Below are positions 17,713-26,877 of a stretch of 64,000 nt of DNA, piece after piece. Source of the DNA: Geodermatophilus poikilotrophus (GTDB taxonomy: Bacteria > Actinomycetota > Actinomycetes > Mycobacteriales > Geodermatophilaceae); the NCBI RefSeq assembly GCF_900111455.1, contig NZ_FOIE01000005.1:1-64000 (forward strand). The letters run 5' to 3'. Below the pieces are notes generated by a model, which was given only the letters and a program-made list of their open reading frames with translations, was not told where the DNA came from and did not search any database. Numbering within the stretch: position 1 is the first letter of the stretch; each line of letters starts with the position of its first letter. The translations under genes and the position numbers were made by a program.

Positions 17713-18552
17713 TCACGTCGTCAGCGCCCGGTCGTCGACCCGGACGGGCTTGAGCCAGGTGACCAGGAAGACGGCGAGCGCGAGGCCGGCGGCCAGCGCG
17801 GCGAAGCCCCCGGCCACGAGCGCCACGGGCAACAGGTCGATGCCCTGGGTGACGCGGTCACCGAGGTCGATGCCCGCCGACAGCAGCAGGACCCCGACGG
17901 GCAGCAGCGCCAGCACGCTGACGGCGGCGGTGACCAGGTGCGCCGTCCAGGTGCGCAGCGCCTCGTCGACCGGCACGTCGGCCCCCTCGGCGGGCAGCGG
18001 GCGCACCAGCGTCCGCACCAGCGCCACCTCGGCGAGCAGCCAGGCGACCAGCGGAACGGCGACGGCGACCCAGCCGACGCTGTCGGGGAGCTCGCCGCGC
18101 TGCCACGTGAGGACGGCGGCGGTCAGCTCGGCGGCGACGACCGCACGCATGGACCAGAGCAGCACCATGGAGATGAGCTCGGACTGCCGGGGCCGGCGGG
18201 ACGGCGAGCTGGTCCGCCAGCGCGGCCGGGGGCGGGTCGCCTCGGCGAGGACGACGCCCAGCAGCAACCCGAGGACGAGGGCCGGCAGCCAGAGGAACAC
18301 CGACGCCTCACCGAACAGGGCGATGGCGGCGCCGATGCCGGCCACGCCGAGGACGAAGCCGAGCCGGCGCACCCGCCGCCCGTGCTGCGCCTGACGCCCG
18401 AGCACGGCGAGTCCCTCCGGCGTGGGGGTGGTGAACCCGACCGCCGCGGCGGCGACGGCCCGCCGGTCGGCGGCCAGGGCCCAGGCGCGGGCGAGCAGGA
18501 CACCGGGGACCAGGACGGCGATGAAGAGCACGACGGCGATGAGGCGGCCCAC
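17713..18552 (-). CDS. Polytopic membrane protein of unknown function
   Basis: A 279-residue protein with about six to seven hydrophobic segments, beginning with one at residues 4-22. A basic, Ser/Arg-rich cytoplasmic loop lies near residues 105-125. I recognise no family motif. It sits between tatD and rpfB, breaking a run that is usually tight in actinobacteria. It starts at GTG 18552. Confidence 0.7.
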   Translation of the reverse strand: MGRLIAVVLFIAVLVPGVLLARAWALAADRRAVAAAAVGFTTPTPEGLAVLGRQAQHGRRVRRLGFVLGVAGIGAAIALFGEASVFLWLPALVLGLLLGVVLAEATRPRPRWRTSSPSRRPRQSELISMVLLWSMRAVVAAELTAAVLTWQRGELPDSVGWVAVAVPLVAWLLAEVALVRTLVRPLPAEGADVPVDEALRTWTAHLVTAAVSVLALLPVGVLLLSAGIDLGDRVTQGIDLLPVALVAGGFAALAAGLALAVFLVTWLKPVRVDDRALTT

Positions 18553-18652
18553 GACGCCAGTGTCCCCCCGAACTGCGCGACGTGACGTGCGCCCGTCATG
18601 ACACTGCGGTCCGACCGCCGGCCGGTCCCGCTGCAGGGGGCAGCGGGGTCTC

Positions 18653-19516
18653 TCACCAGCTCCCGAAGACGCGTTCGGCGGTGGTGGTGAGGTGGGCGCA
18701 GAGCTCCTCGAGCTCGACGCCGGTGACCTCGGCCAGTGCGCGGACCGTGTGCGGCACCAGCCGGGAGGCGTTGGGCCGGCCGCGGTACGGGACCGGGGTC
18801 AGGAACGGCGAGTCGGTCTCCACGAGCAGCTGCCCGACCGGCGCGAGCGCGGCGGCCTCCCGCAGGTAGCCGGCGTTGGCGAAGGTCAGCGTTCCCGCGA
18901 AGGACAGCACGAAGCCCCGCTCGACGCAGGCCCGGGCGAAGGGGACGTCACCGGAGAAGCAGTGCAGGACGGTGTGCTCGGGAGCCCCCTCGTCCTCCAG
19001 CACCCGGAGGATCTCCTCGTGGGCGTCGCGGTCGTGGATGACCAGCGCGACGCCGCGGTCCTGGGCGATCCGGATGTGCGCCCGGAACGACGCCTCCTGG
19101 GCCGCCCAGCCGTCGGGTCCGGTGCGGAAGCGGTCGAGACCGGTCTCCCCCACCGCCCGCACCCTGGGCAGCGCCGCGAGCCGGTCGATCTCGGCCAGCG
19201 CGTCCTCGGTCGCCGCGCCCGTACCCGCCTCGTTGGGGTGCAGGGCGACGGCGGCCAGCACGTTCGGGTGCCGGGCGGCGAGCTCGGCCGACCAGCGGGA
19301 GGAGCCGACGTCCACCCCGACCTGCACCAGCCGCGGGACGCCCACGGCGACGGCGGCGGCGATCTCGTCGTCCACGGCCCGGTCGTCCGGCCGCCGGTCG
19401 CTGTCGAGGGTGATGTCGAGGTGCGTGTGACTGTCGACCGCCGGGGACGGGAGCGGCTCGGGGGACGGCGGCGCCTCGCCCCTCCGGTTGGCGCGGGCCC
19501 CGGCCGACCGGCTCAC
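18653..19516 (-). CDS. tatD: TatD-family metal-dependent deoxyribonuclease
   Basis: A 287-residue TIM-barrel hydrolase. The metal-binding DSHTHLD motif is at about residue 28; VGETGLDRF, LVIHDRDAHEEIL, HCFSGD and VETDSPFLTPVPYRGRPN follow in family order. Proposed role: 3'-5' DNA exonuclease in repair or turnover. Genes metG, tatD and rpfB keep the usual actinobacterial order. The N-terminal 25 residues are Arg/Pro-rich and may include a later true start. Confidence 0.92.
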   Translation of the reverse strand: MSRSAGARANRRGEAPPSPEPLPSPAVDSHTHLDITLDSDRRPDDRAVDDEIAAAVAVGVPRLVQVGVDVGSSRWSAELAARHPNVLAAVALHPNEAGTGAATEDALAEIDRLAALPRVRAVGETGLDRFRTGPDGWAAQEASFRAHIRIAQDRGVALVIHDRDAHEEILRVLEDEGAPEHTVLHCFSGDVPFARACVERGFVLSFAGTLTFANAGYLREAAALAPVGQLLVETDSPFLTPVPYRGRPNASRLVPHTVRALAEVTGVELEELCAHLTTTAERVFGSW

Positions 19517-19571
19517 ACCAGGCCCTCGCCGACGTTCGGGCTCGGCCCTCGCCGGGCTGCTCCGCCCACCG

Positions 19572-19593
19572 GTGAGCTCGCGAGCCCGCTCAC
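19572..19593. repeat. 22-bp palindromic repeat at the metG stop codon
   Basis: On the minus strand it begins at the metG stop TGA and contains the core GGCTCGCGAGCTCAC. It matches 53904-53925 at 21 of 22 bases; that copy also begins at a stop codon, of an unrelated gene. It can form a hairpin with GTGAGC/GCTCAC arms. Confidence 0.7.
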
Positions 19594-21383
19594 TCCTCTC
19601 CCTCGAGCCGGCGCAGCTCCTCCTCGACGATCGACTCGTCGAGCTTCTTGAACACCGGGGTGGGTGGCGACAGCGGCGTCCCCGAGGGGAGCGGCCGGGA
19701 CGCCCACACCGCCTGCCCCCCGGAGTGGTCGCCGGTGATGATCGGGTACGGCGAGCCGTCGTCGAGGTCGGTGACCTCCTCGATCCGCGGCGCCGGTGAC
19801 CACACGCCGGTCCCGCCGAGCAGCTCGTGCACCTTCTGCGCCGAGTGCGGGAGGAACGGGGTGAGTAGCGCGTTGCAGTCGCTGACCGCCTGCAGCGCCG
19901 TGTGCAGCACGGTGTCCCGGCGGGCCGGGTCCTCCTTGAGCTTCCACGGCGCCTGGTCGGACAGGTACTTGTTGGCCTCGCCGACCACCCGCATCGCCTC
20001 CGCGGCCGCGGCCTTCTGCCGGTTCCGCGACAACAGCTCCCCGACCGGCCCGAACGCGCCCGAGGTCGCGTCCAGCAGCGCCCGATCCGCGTCGGTCAGC
20101 TCCCCCGGGGTCGGGACGGCGCCGACGTTCTTCGCCGCCATCGACACCGTGCGGTTGACCAGGTTGCCCCAGCCGGCGACCAGCTCGTCGTTGTTGCGGC
20201 GCAGGAACTCCGCCCAGGTGAAGTCGGTGTCCTGGCTCTCCGGCCCCGCGGCCGCGATGAAGTACCGCAGCGCGTCGGCGTCGTAGCGGGCCAGGAAGTC
20301 GCGCACGTAGATGACGACCTGGCGGGACGAGCTGAACTTGCGCCCCTCCATGGTCAGGAACTCGCTCGAGACCACCTCGGTGGGCAGGTTGAGCCGGCCC
20401 AGCGAGCCCGGGGTGCCGCCCTTGTCGCCCTCGCCGTTGTAGCCGAGCAGCTGGGCGGGCCAGATCTCGGCGTGGAAGACGATGTTGTCCTTGCCCATGA
20501 AGTAGTAGGCGGACGCGTCCGGCGTCTGCCACCACTGGCGCCACGCGTCGTCGTCCCCGGAGCGGCGCGCCCACTCGATGGAGGCCGACAGGTAGCCGAC
20601 GACGGCGTCGAACCACACGTAGATCCGCTTGTCGGGGCGGTCGCGCCAGCCCTCGAGCGGCACCGGCACGCCCCAGTCGATGTCACGGGTGTAGCTGCGC
20701 GGCTTGAGGTCGGTGAGCAGGTTCTTGGCGAAGTTGAGGACGTTGGGTCGCCAGCCCTTGCGGCTGTCCAGCCAGTCGCCCAGCGAGCGGGTGAAGGCCG
20801 GCAGGTCGAGGAAGTAGTGCTCCTCCTCCACGAACTTCGGCGTCTCGCCGTTGATCCGGCTCCTGGGGTTGATCAGGTCGACCGGGTCGAGCTGGTTGCC
20901 GCAGTTGTCGCACTGGTCGCCGCGGGCGCCGTCGTAGCCGCAGATCGGGCAGGTGCCCTCGATGTAGCGGTCGGGCAGGGTGCGCCCGGTCGACGGGCTG
21001 ATCGCGCCGAGCGTCGTCCTCGGGAAGACGTACCCGTTCTTGAGCAGGCCGAGGAAGATCTCCTGGCTGATCGCCGCGTGGTTGCCCGTCGTCGTCCGGG
21101 TGAACAAGTCGTAGGACAGTCCGAGCGACTGCAGGTCGCCGATGATGACCCGGTTGTTGCGGTCGGCGATCTCCCTCGGGCTCACGCCCTCCGCGTCGGC
21201 GGCGACGGTGATCGGCGTCCCGTGCTCGTCGGTGCCGCTGACCATCAGCACCCGGTCACCCACCATGCGGTGGTAGCGGCTGAAGACGTCGGAGGGGACG
21301 CCGAAGCCGGAGACGTGGCCGATGTGCCGCGGGCCGTTGGCGTAGGGCCAGGCCACGGCGGTCAGGATGTGCCGATCACTCAC
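19590..21383 (-). CDS. metG: Methionyl-tRNA synthetase
   Basis: A 597-residue class I synthetase charging tRNA-Met. It has the HIGH motif in RHIGHVSG, a zinc knuckle CPICGY then CDNCG (about 143-162), the WFDAVVGY region, and a KMSKS-equivalent GRKFSSS with Lys followed by Phe-Ser-Ser. The anticodon-binding helical domain fills the C-terminus; there is no appended EMAP-type tRNA-binding domain. ATG 21383 begins [17 protein letters not shown], a typical start. Confidence 0.96.
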   Translation of the reverse strand: MSDRHILTAVAWPYANGPRHIGHVSGFGVPSDVFSRYHRMVGDRVLMVSGTDEHGTPITVAADAEGVSPREIADRNNRVIIGDLQSLGLSYDLFTRTTTGNHAAISQEIFLGLLKNGYVFPRTTLGAISPSTGRTLPDRYIEGTCPICGYDGARGDQCDNCGNQLDPVDLINPRSRINGETPKFVEEEHYFLDLPAFTRSLGDWLDSRKGWRPNVLNFAKNLLTDLKPRSYTRDIDWGVPVPLEGWRDRPDKRIYVWFDAVVGYLSASIEWARRSGDDDAWRQWWQTPDASAYYFMGKDNIVFHAEIWPAQLLGYNGEGDKGGTPGSLGRLNLPTEVVSSEFLTMEGRKFSSSRQVVIYVRDFLARYDADALRYFIAAAGPESQDTDFTWAEFLRRNNDELVAGWGNLVNRTVSMAAKNVGAVPTPGELTDADRALLDATSGAFGPVGELLSRNRQKAAAAEAMRVVGEANKYLSDQAPWKLKEDPARRDTVLHTALQAVSDCNALLTPFLPHSAQKVHELLGGTGVWSPAPRIEEVTDLDDGSPYPIITGDHSGGQAVWASRPLPSGTPLSPPTPVFKKLDESIVEEELRRLEGEE

Positions 21384-21415
21384 GGCACGAGCCTAGGCGG
21401 CGGCGTCCAGCCGGT

Positions 21416-22051
21416 TCAGGGCCGGCTGGTGCCCACCGTCGCCGGGGCCTCGGGAGCCGCGCCGGGCACCGGGGTGGTGAGCGCGACGGTGAGCAGGGCC
21501 AGGCCGATGAGGGCGAGGGTGACCGCCCGGGTCCGCGGGCCGACGGCGGCCGGCTCCGGGCGGCGCACCGCCGGGCGCGGTCCCTGCGCCACCCAGTCCA
21601 CGGTCGAGGGCGCGCCGGCCAGCAGCAGCTTCCCCACCGGCAGGCCGAGGGTCAGCAGCGCCAGCGCCGGCAGCGGCAGGCCCACCGGCAGGGTGTCGAA
21701 CAGCGGGGTGAGCAGCGCGAGCGCCACCAGCGCTCCCACCAGCGCCACCTCCGCGGTGGCCACGGCGGTGTAGACCCGCCGTCCGGACCGGTCGAGCAGC
21801 AGCACCCCACCGCCGGCGCACAGCACCACCCACCCGGCGAGCAGGAGCAGCACCACGGCGACGACCGGGCCCGCCGGCCGCAGCGGGGACAGCAGCAGGC
21901 CGTCCAGCCCGGTCAGCCCACCGGCCAGCAGCGCCACCGCCTCCGCGACGCCGACGACCGCGGCCGCCAGCACGGCGACCGGCGGCCGGCGCCGGTCGGG
22001 GGACGACGGCGCGCGCGGGGTCTCGCGGGCGTCGAGGACGGTGCTCGCCAC
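21416..22051 (-). CDS. Small integral membrane protein, unknown function
   Basis: A 211-residue protein with about five hydrophobic segments (roughly 26-48, 60-85, 95-118, 120-142, 175-195) and short polar ends. No family recognised. It lies 32 bases upstream of metG on the same strand, so it may be co-transcribed. The overlapping frame at 21393-22085 is Ala/Gly/Arg-rich with no membrane pattern and is rejected. Confidence 0.6.
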   Translation of the reverse strand: MASTVLDARETPRAPSSPDRRRPPVAVLAAAVVGVAEAVALLAGGLTGLDGLLLSPLRPAGPVVAVVLLLLAGWVVLCAGGGVLLLDRSGRRVYTAVATAEVALVGALVALALLTPLFDTLPVGLPLPALALLTLGLPVGKLLLAGAPSTVDWVAQGPRPAVRRPEPAAVGPRTRAVTLALIGLALLTVALTTPVPGAAPEAPATVGTSRP

Positions 22052-22153
22052 GGGTGTGCTCTCCCTGGCCGGGGACGTCGGTCACCGGTCGGGTCGGCCC
22101 CCGGAGCGGGCGGCTGGAGGGCCTGCGCGGGCGGCCTCACCCCTCCGAGGGGG

Positions 22154-23656
22154 TCAGCGGCGGGCGATGTTGTCCGCAGCCGACATCCGTTCCCCGGTGG
22201 CCATCCGGCTGCGGCGGCGGCCGTAGACGAAGTACATGCCGACGCCGAGTGCCATCCAGACGATGAAACGCAGCCACGTGTCGGTCGGCAGGTTGGACAT
22301 GAGCCACAGCGAGGCGAGTGCCGAGATGATCGGCAGGACCGGGACCCACGGCACCCGGAAGGAGCGGTGCAGGTCCGGGCGGGTCCGCCGCAGCACCCAG
22401 ACGCCGATCGACACGAGGAAGAAGGCGAACAGCGTGCCGATGTTCACCAGCTCCGCGAGTGCGGTGAGCGGGACGAACCCGGCGAGCAGCGCGACCACGA
22501 TCCCGGTGACGATCGTGATGCGGTACGGGGTGCCGTACCGGGGGTGGACCTTCGCCAGGCCGGGCGGGAGCAGGTGGTCGCGGCTCATCGCGAACAGCAC
22601 GCGGGACTGACCGAGCATCAGGATCATCACCACGGAGGTGAGCCCGGCCAGTGCGCCGAGCGAGATGAGGCTCGCGAAGACGGGCCACCCGTTGGCCGAG
22701 AAGGCGCCCGCCAGCGGCGCGGTGGCGCTCAGCTCGGTGTAGTTCTGCATCCCCACAACCACCAGCGAGACCATCACGTAGAGGAGGGTGCAGATCGCCA
22801 GCGAGCCGAGGATCCCGCGCGGCATGTCCCGCTTGGGGTCGCGGGTCTCCTCTGCCGCGGTGGCCACGATGTCGAAGCCGATGAACGCGAAGAACACGAT
22901 CGCGGCGCCGGCGAGCACGCCGCCCCAGCCGTACGTGCCGGGGCTGAACCCGGTGAGCAGCGAGATCAGCGGCGTGTGCAGCCAGCCCTCCTCCCCCGCG
23001 GCCGCGGGCTCGGCCGGCGGGACGAACGGCGTGTAGTTCGCGGCCTTGGTCAGGAAGAACCCGACCCCGATCACCAGCAGGACGACGACCAGCTTGATGG
23101 CCACGATGATCGCGGTGACCCGCGAGGAGAGCTTGATCCCGAGGATCAGGACGCCGGTCATCACCAGCGTGATCAGGATCGCGGGGATGTTGACCGTCGC
23201 CGTCTCGCCGGCTATCGACGACGGCAGGGGCGTACCGATGTCGTCGAGCAGCTGGTTGAGGTAGCCCGACCAGCCGACGGACACCGTCGCCGCGCCCAGC
23301 GCGAGTTCGAGGACGAGGTCCCAGCCGATGATCCAGGCGATGAACTCGCCGAAGGTCGCGTAGGAGAACGTGTACGCCGACCCGGCGACCGGCACCGTCG
23401 AGGCGAACTCGGCGTAGCAGATCGCCGCCAGCCCGCAGACCACGCCGGCGATGACGAAGGAGATCGCCACGGCCGGGCCCGCCTGGTCCCGGGCGACGAT
23501 GCCGGTGAGCACGAAGATGCCGGTGCCGATGATGACGCCGACGCCGAAGACCGTGAGGTCCAGGCCGGACAGGTTCTTCTTGAGCCGGTGCTCCGGCTCG
23601 TCGGTGTCTCGGATCGAGTCCTCGACGGACTTCACCCGGCGTGTGTTGGCGGCCAC
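22154..23656 (-). CDS. APC-superfamily amino-acid permease (cationic amino-acid transporter type)
   Basis: A 500-residue carrier with about 12 hydrophobic segments. The N-terminus VFGVGVIIGTGIFVLTG is the substrate- and sodium-binding first helix typical of CAT/YhdG-type permeases. The charged leader RLKKNLSGLDL is also typical. GTG 23656 has GAGG 5 bases upstream; the longer frame is not supported. It is divergent from corA. The substrate is probably an amino acid; which one cannot be told. Confidence 0.88.
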   Translation of the reverse strand: MAANTRRVKSVEDSIRDTDEPEHRLKKNLSGLDLTVFGVGVIIGTGIFVLTGIVARDQAGPAVAISFVIAGVVCGLAAICYAEFASTVPVAGSAYTFSYATFGEFIAWIIGWDLVLELALGAATVSVGWSGYLNQLLDDIGTPLPSSIAGETATVNIPAILITLVMTGVLILGIKLSSRVTAIIVAIKLVVVLLVIGVGFFLTKAANYTPFVPPAEPAAAGEEGWLHTPLISLLTGFSPGTYGWGGVLAGAAIVFFAFIGFDIVATAAEETRDPKRDMPRGILGSLAICTLLYVMVSLVVVGMQNYTELSATAPLAGAFSANGWPVFASLISLGALAGLTSVVMILMLGQSRVLFAMSRDHLLPPGLAKVHPRYGTPYRITIVTGIVVALLAGFVPLTALAELVNIGTLFAFFLVSIGVWVLRRTRPDLHRSFRVPWVPVLPIISALASLWLMSNLPTDTWLRFIVWMALGVGMYFVYGRRRSRMATGERMSAADNIARR

Positions 23657-23760
23657 GGCGTCCTCGCTCTCGGCACTTCCCGGACCCTGGCAGCGTGGCA
23701 CGGGGACTCCCGGCGCGCATGCCTACGCTGTTCCACCGACCCGGTCGGAGAGGAGTGCGG

Positions 23761-24867
23761 ATGCCCGGCACGGAGGTCCCCGGCGGGATGTCCCGCGAGG
23801 TGCCGACGGAACTCCCGTCGACCCGGCCGCGGCCGGAGGGCCGGCCGCGTACGACGCCGTCCCGGCCGGACGACGTCGGCCCGGTCGTCGACTGCGCCGT
23901 CTACGTCGACGGACGCCGGGAGCCCCCGGTCGAGCCGCAGGAGGCGCTGCGCACGGCGGTCGACAAGGGCGGCTTCGTCTGGCTCGGGCTCTACGCGCCG
24001 ACCGAGGACGAGCTGGGCACCATCGCCGAGCACTACCGCCTGCACCCGCTGGCCGTCGAGGACGCCGTCTACGCCCACCAGCGGCCGAAGCTCGAGCGCT
24101 ACGACGACGTCCTGTTCATGGTGCTGACCACCGCCCGGTACGTGGAGCACGACCGGCTGACCGCGACGAGCGAGGTCGTCGACACCGGCGAGGTCATGGT
24201 CTTCGTCGGGCCGCACTACGTGATCACCGTGCGGCACGGCGAGCACGGCGGCCTGGCCGACCTGCGCCGCGGCCTGGAGTCGCAGCCGGACCTGCTGTGC
24301 CTGGGCCCCTCGTCGGTGCTCTACGCGGTCGCCGACAGCGTGGTCGACTCCTTCGTGGACGTCGCGACGGCGGTCGAGGAGGACGTCGAGGAGCTCGAGG
24401 CCTCGGTGTTCAGCCCGGAGCGGACCGACGACATCGGCCGGCTCTACCAGCTCAAGCGGGAGCTGCTGTCGCTGCGCCGGGCGGTCTCCCCGCTGGAGGT
24501 GCCGCTGGAGAAGCTGGCCGAGAAGCAGATCGACGTCGTCCCGGCGGCGATGCGGTCCTACTTCCGCGACGTCGAGGACCACGCCATCCGGGTGCGCGAC
24601 CAGGTGGCCGCCCTCGACGAGCTGCTGACCTCGATCCTGCAGGCGTCGCTGGCCCGCACCTCGATGGCCGACAACGAGGACATGCGCAAGATCAGCGCGT
24701 GGGCCGGCATCATCGCCGTCCCCACCGCGATCGCCGGCATCTACGGGATGAACTTCGAGTTCATGCCGGAGCTGCGGTGGCGCTACGGCTACTTCGCGGT
24801 GCTGCTGGTCATCGTGACCGCCTGCGTGCTGCTCTACCGCGGTTTCAAGCGCAACGGCTGGCTGTAG
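23761..24867 (+). CDS. corA: CorA-family magnesium/cobalt transporter
   Basis: A 368-residue channel protein. A long cytosolic alpha/beta domain and coiled stalk are followed by two C-terminal membrane helices; the signature GMN is in YGMNFEFMPEL (about 330), at the end of the first. ATG 23761 has GAGGAG 6 bases upstream. The first 40 residues are Pro/Arg-rich. It transports Mg2+ down its electrochemical gradient and is gated by cytosolic Mg2+ in the family. Confidence 0.93.
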   Translation: MPGTEVPGGMSREVPTELPSTRPRPEGRPRTTPSRPDDVGPVVDCAVYVDGRREPPVEPQEALRTAVDKGGFVWLGLYAPTEDELGTIAEHYRLHPLAVEDAVYAHQRPKLERYDDVLFMVLTTARYVEHDRLTATSEVVDTGEVMVFVGPHYVITVRHGEHGGLADLRRGLESQPDLLCLGPSSVLYAVADSVVDSFVDVATAVEEDVEELEASVFSPERTDDIGRLYQLKRELLSLRRAVSPLEVPLEKLAEKQIDVVPAAMRSYFRDVEDHAIRVRDQVAALDELLTSILQASLARTSMADNEDMRKISAWAGIIAVPTAIAGIYGMNFEFMPELRWRYGYFAVLLVIVTACVLLYRGFKRNGWL

Positions 24868-24883
24868 CTCCGCGTCGTTCCGG

Positions 24884-25381
24884 TCAGACGGCAGCGGCAC
24901 CCTCCTCCCGGCCCCCACGACCGAGCCGGCGCCGTCGGACGACCCTGACGAGGGTGGGCCGGGCCTGTGCCGTGCGGACCAGGAGGACGGCGGCGGCCAG
25001 GGCGACCTGCACCCCGGCCAACCCGAGCCCCGACCACATCGCCAGCTCCGACCAGGTCAGGGCACCCGTGTGGACGTGCGCCCGGGCCGCGGCTGCCCCG
25101 CCCTGCGGTCCCGTCAGCACCAGCAGGTGGGCCGCGAGCATCGCCGCGTACATGCCGCCGGTCATGGCCCAGGTCCGCACGGTGGGTCTCCGCCAGAGCC
25201 CACGGACGCACGGTACGCAGGCGGCGGCCATGGCGACCAGCAGGACGGCGACCGGCCGACCCCCGTGCCCCGGGGAGGCAGCCGCCACCAGGTGCAGGGC
25301 GATGCACCCGGCGCCCAGGGCGGCGGCCGCCTCACCGAGGACCTGCGCTCCGACCGTCGACCCGGGCACCGGGACGGTCAC
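24884..25381 (-). CDS. Four-helix membrane protein in the amine-oxidase operon
   Basis: A 165-residue protein with about four hydrophobic segments and a very basic C-terminus (RVVRRRRLGRGGREE). GTG 25381 is 14 bases after the permease stop, so it is the third gene of the amine oxidase-permease unit. No family recognised. His and Met residues in the membrane part could hint at a metal-related role in maturing the copper enzyme, but this is speculation. Confidence 0.65.
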   Translation of the reverse strand: MTVPVPGSTVGAQVLGEAAAALGAGCIALHLVAAASPGHGGRPVAVLLVAMAAACVPCVRGLWRRPTVRTWAMTGGMYAAMLAAHLLVLTGPQGGAAAARAHVHTGALTWSELAMWSGLGLAGVQVALAAAVLLVRTAQARPTLVRVVRRRRLGRGGREEGAAAV

Positions 25382-25395
25382 GTGGGACCCGCCCC

Positions 25396-26877
25396 TCACA
25401 CCCGCCCCGTGGGCAGGTCTCCCTCGGGCGCCCGCTCCACCCCCACCGTCTCGACCGGCACAGGGTCCTCCTCGGTCGTCCCGACGTCCTGGACCCGTTC
25501 CGGCGCGGTGGCTCGGACGTAGAGCAACCAGGTCAGGCCCAGCAGCAGCGCACCCGCGAAGACGTACGGCAGCAGGTTGTACGGCGAGGGCGGCACCGGG
25601 ACGACGTTCTTGTAGAAGACGTAGAGCAGCGCGACGACCACCACGACCGCCAGGACGGCCGACAGTGGCTTGGCCTCGTTCCGCCTGCGCAGGAAGACCG
25701 GCAGTGCGATCGCCATCAGGAGATAGGCGAGCATGTACCCGAACGTCCCGATCGTCCCGGTGTAGGCGTAGATGTTCAGCGGGGTCGTTCCCGTCGCCAA
25801 CATGACGATCGGCACGACTCCCACGACGGGGGTGATCGCCCAGATGGCCACGTGCGGCGTCTTGTGCTCCCGGTGGGCCCGCCCGAACGCCTGCGGCAGC
25901 ACCCCCTCCTCGCCCATGGTGTAGAGCACCCGCGAGGCGGCGTTGATGCTGGCGATGACGACGGCGAAGAAGGAGGCCGTGACCCCCAGGTCGATCAGCC
26001 AGGTGACCCCGCCGAGACCGTTGTCGCCGGCCAGGTCGCTGATCGGGGCTCCGCTGGAGGCCAGGGCCTCCGGGCCACCGAAGCCGAGGACCGACGAGTA
26101 CGCGGCGAAGACGTACAGGAGTCCCACGAGCACCGCGCTGCCGACGACCGCCCGAGGGATGGTCCGGTGCGGGTTGCGTGCCTCCGCGCCCAGGCTGGCC
26201 GCGCTCTCGAACCCGACGAAGCCGAGTACGGCGAGCACGATGCCGAAGGTGACACCGTCGAACGAGACCCCGTCCAGGCGGAACTGGGACGCGTCGATGG
26301 CGAACCCGTTGCGCACCAGGACGACGACGAAGACCGTGAGGACCGCACCGACCGACAGGATCTCCAGCACCAGCCCGAGCCGGGTGGAGAGCTTGATCCC
26401 GGCGACGGCGAAGGCCCCGGCGACGACGGCGGCGGCCCCGAAGACCACCAGCTGGGCGGTGGTCGAGTCCCCCGGCACGCCGATCGTGGTGAGGAAGCTC
26501 CCCAGGTAGATGCCGGTGCCCACGACGCCGACCATGGCGATGCAGGTGTAGCCGATCACCAACCCCCAGCCGGCCGCGAAGGCGCCGGTGGGGCCCAGGC
26601 CGCGGGCGACATAGCTGTAGAGCGAGCCGGAGGACGCCATCCGCCGGGCGAACTGCGCCACGCACAGACCGATGAGGACGACGACGACCGTCGCGATCAA
26701 GTAGGGGATCCAGGCCCCCGTGCCGGCGTACAGCACGATCAGCGCCGGGCCGGTGGCCATGACCGCGGTCGGCGCGATGCCGGCCACCGACTGAGCCAGG
26801 ACCTCGGCCTGGCTCATCGAGCCGTGGGCCAGCCCCCGGTCGGGGTGCACGCCGGTGGTGTCCGGCCGGCTACTCAC
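25396..26877 (-). CDS. APC-superfamily permease, likely amine or amino-acid uptake
   Basis: A 493-residue carrier with about 12 hydrophobic segments and the APC-type start AQSVAGIAPTAVMATGPALI. Its GTG overlaps the amine oxidase stop (GTGA), so the two are coupled. This coupling suggests it imports the amine that the oxidase degrades, or a related amino acid (inference). An acidic, Pro/Val-rich cytosolic tail ends the protein. Confidence 0.88.
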   Translation of the reverse strand: MSSRPDTTGVHPDRGLAHGSMSQAEVLAQSVAGIAPTAVMATGPALIVLYAGTGAWIPYLIATVVVVLIGLCVAQFARRMASSGSLYSYVARGLGPTGAFAAGWGLVIGYTCIAMVGVVGTGIYLGSFLTTIGVPGDSTTAQLVVFGAAAVVAGAFAVAGIKLSTRLGLVLEILSVGAVLTVFVVVLVRNGFAIDASQFRLDGVSFDGVTFGIVLAVLGFVGFESAASLGAEARNPHRTIPRAVVGSAVLVGLLYVFAAYSSVLGFGGPEALASSGAPISDLAGDNGLGGVTWLIDLGVTASFFAVVIASINAASRVLYTMGEEGVLPQAFGRAHREHKTPHVAIWAITPVVGVVPIVMLATGTTPLNIYAYTGTIGTFGYMLAYLLMAIALPVFLRRRNEAKPLSAVLAVVVVVALLYVFYKNVVPVPPSPYNLLPYVFAGALLLGLTWLLYVRATAPERVQDVGTTEEDPVPVETVGVERAPEGDLPTGRV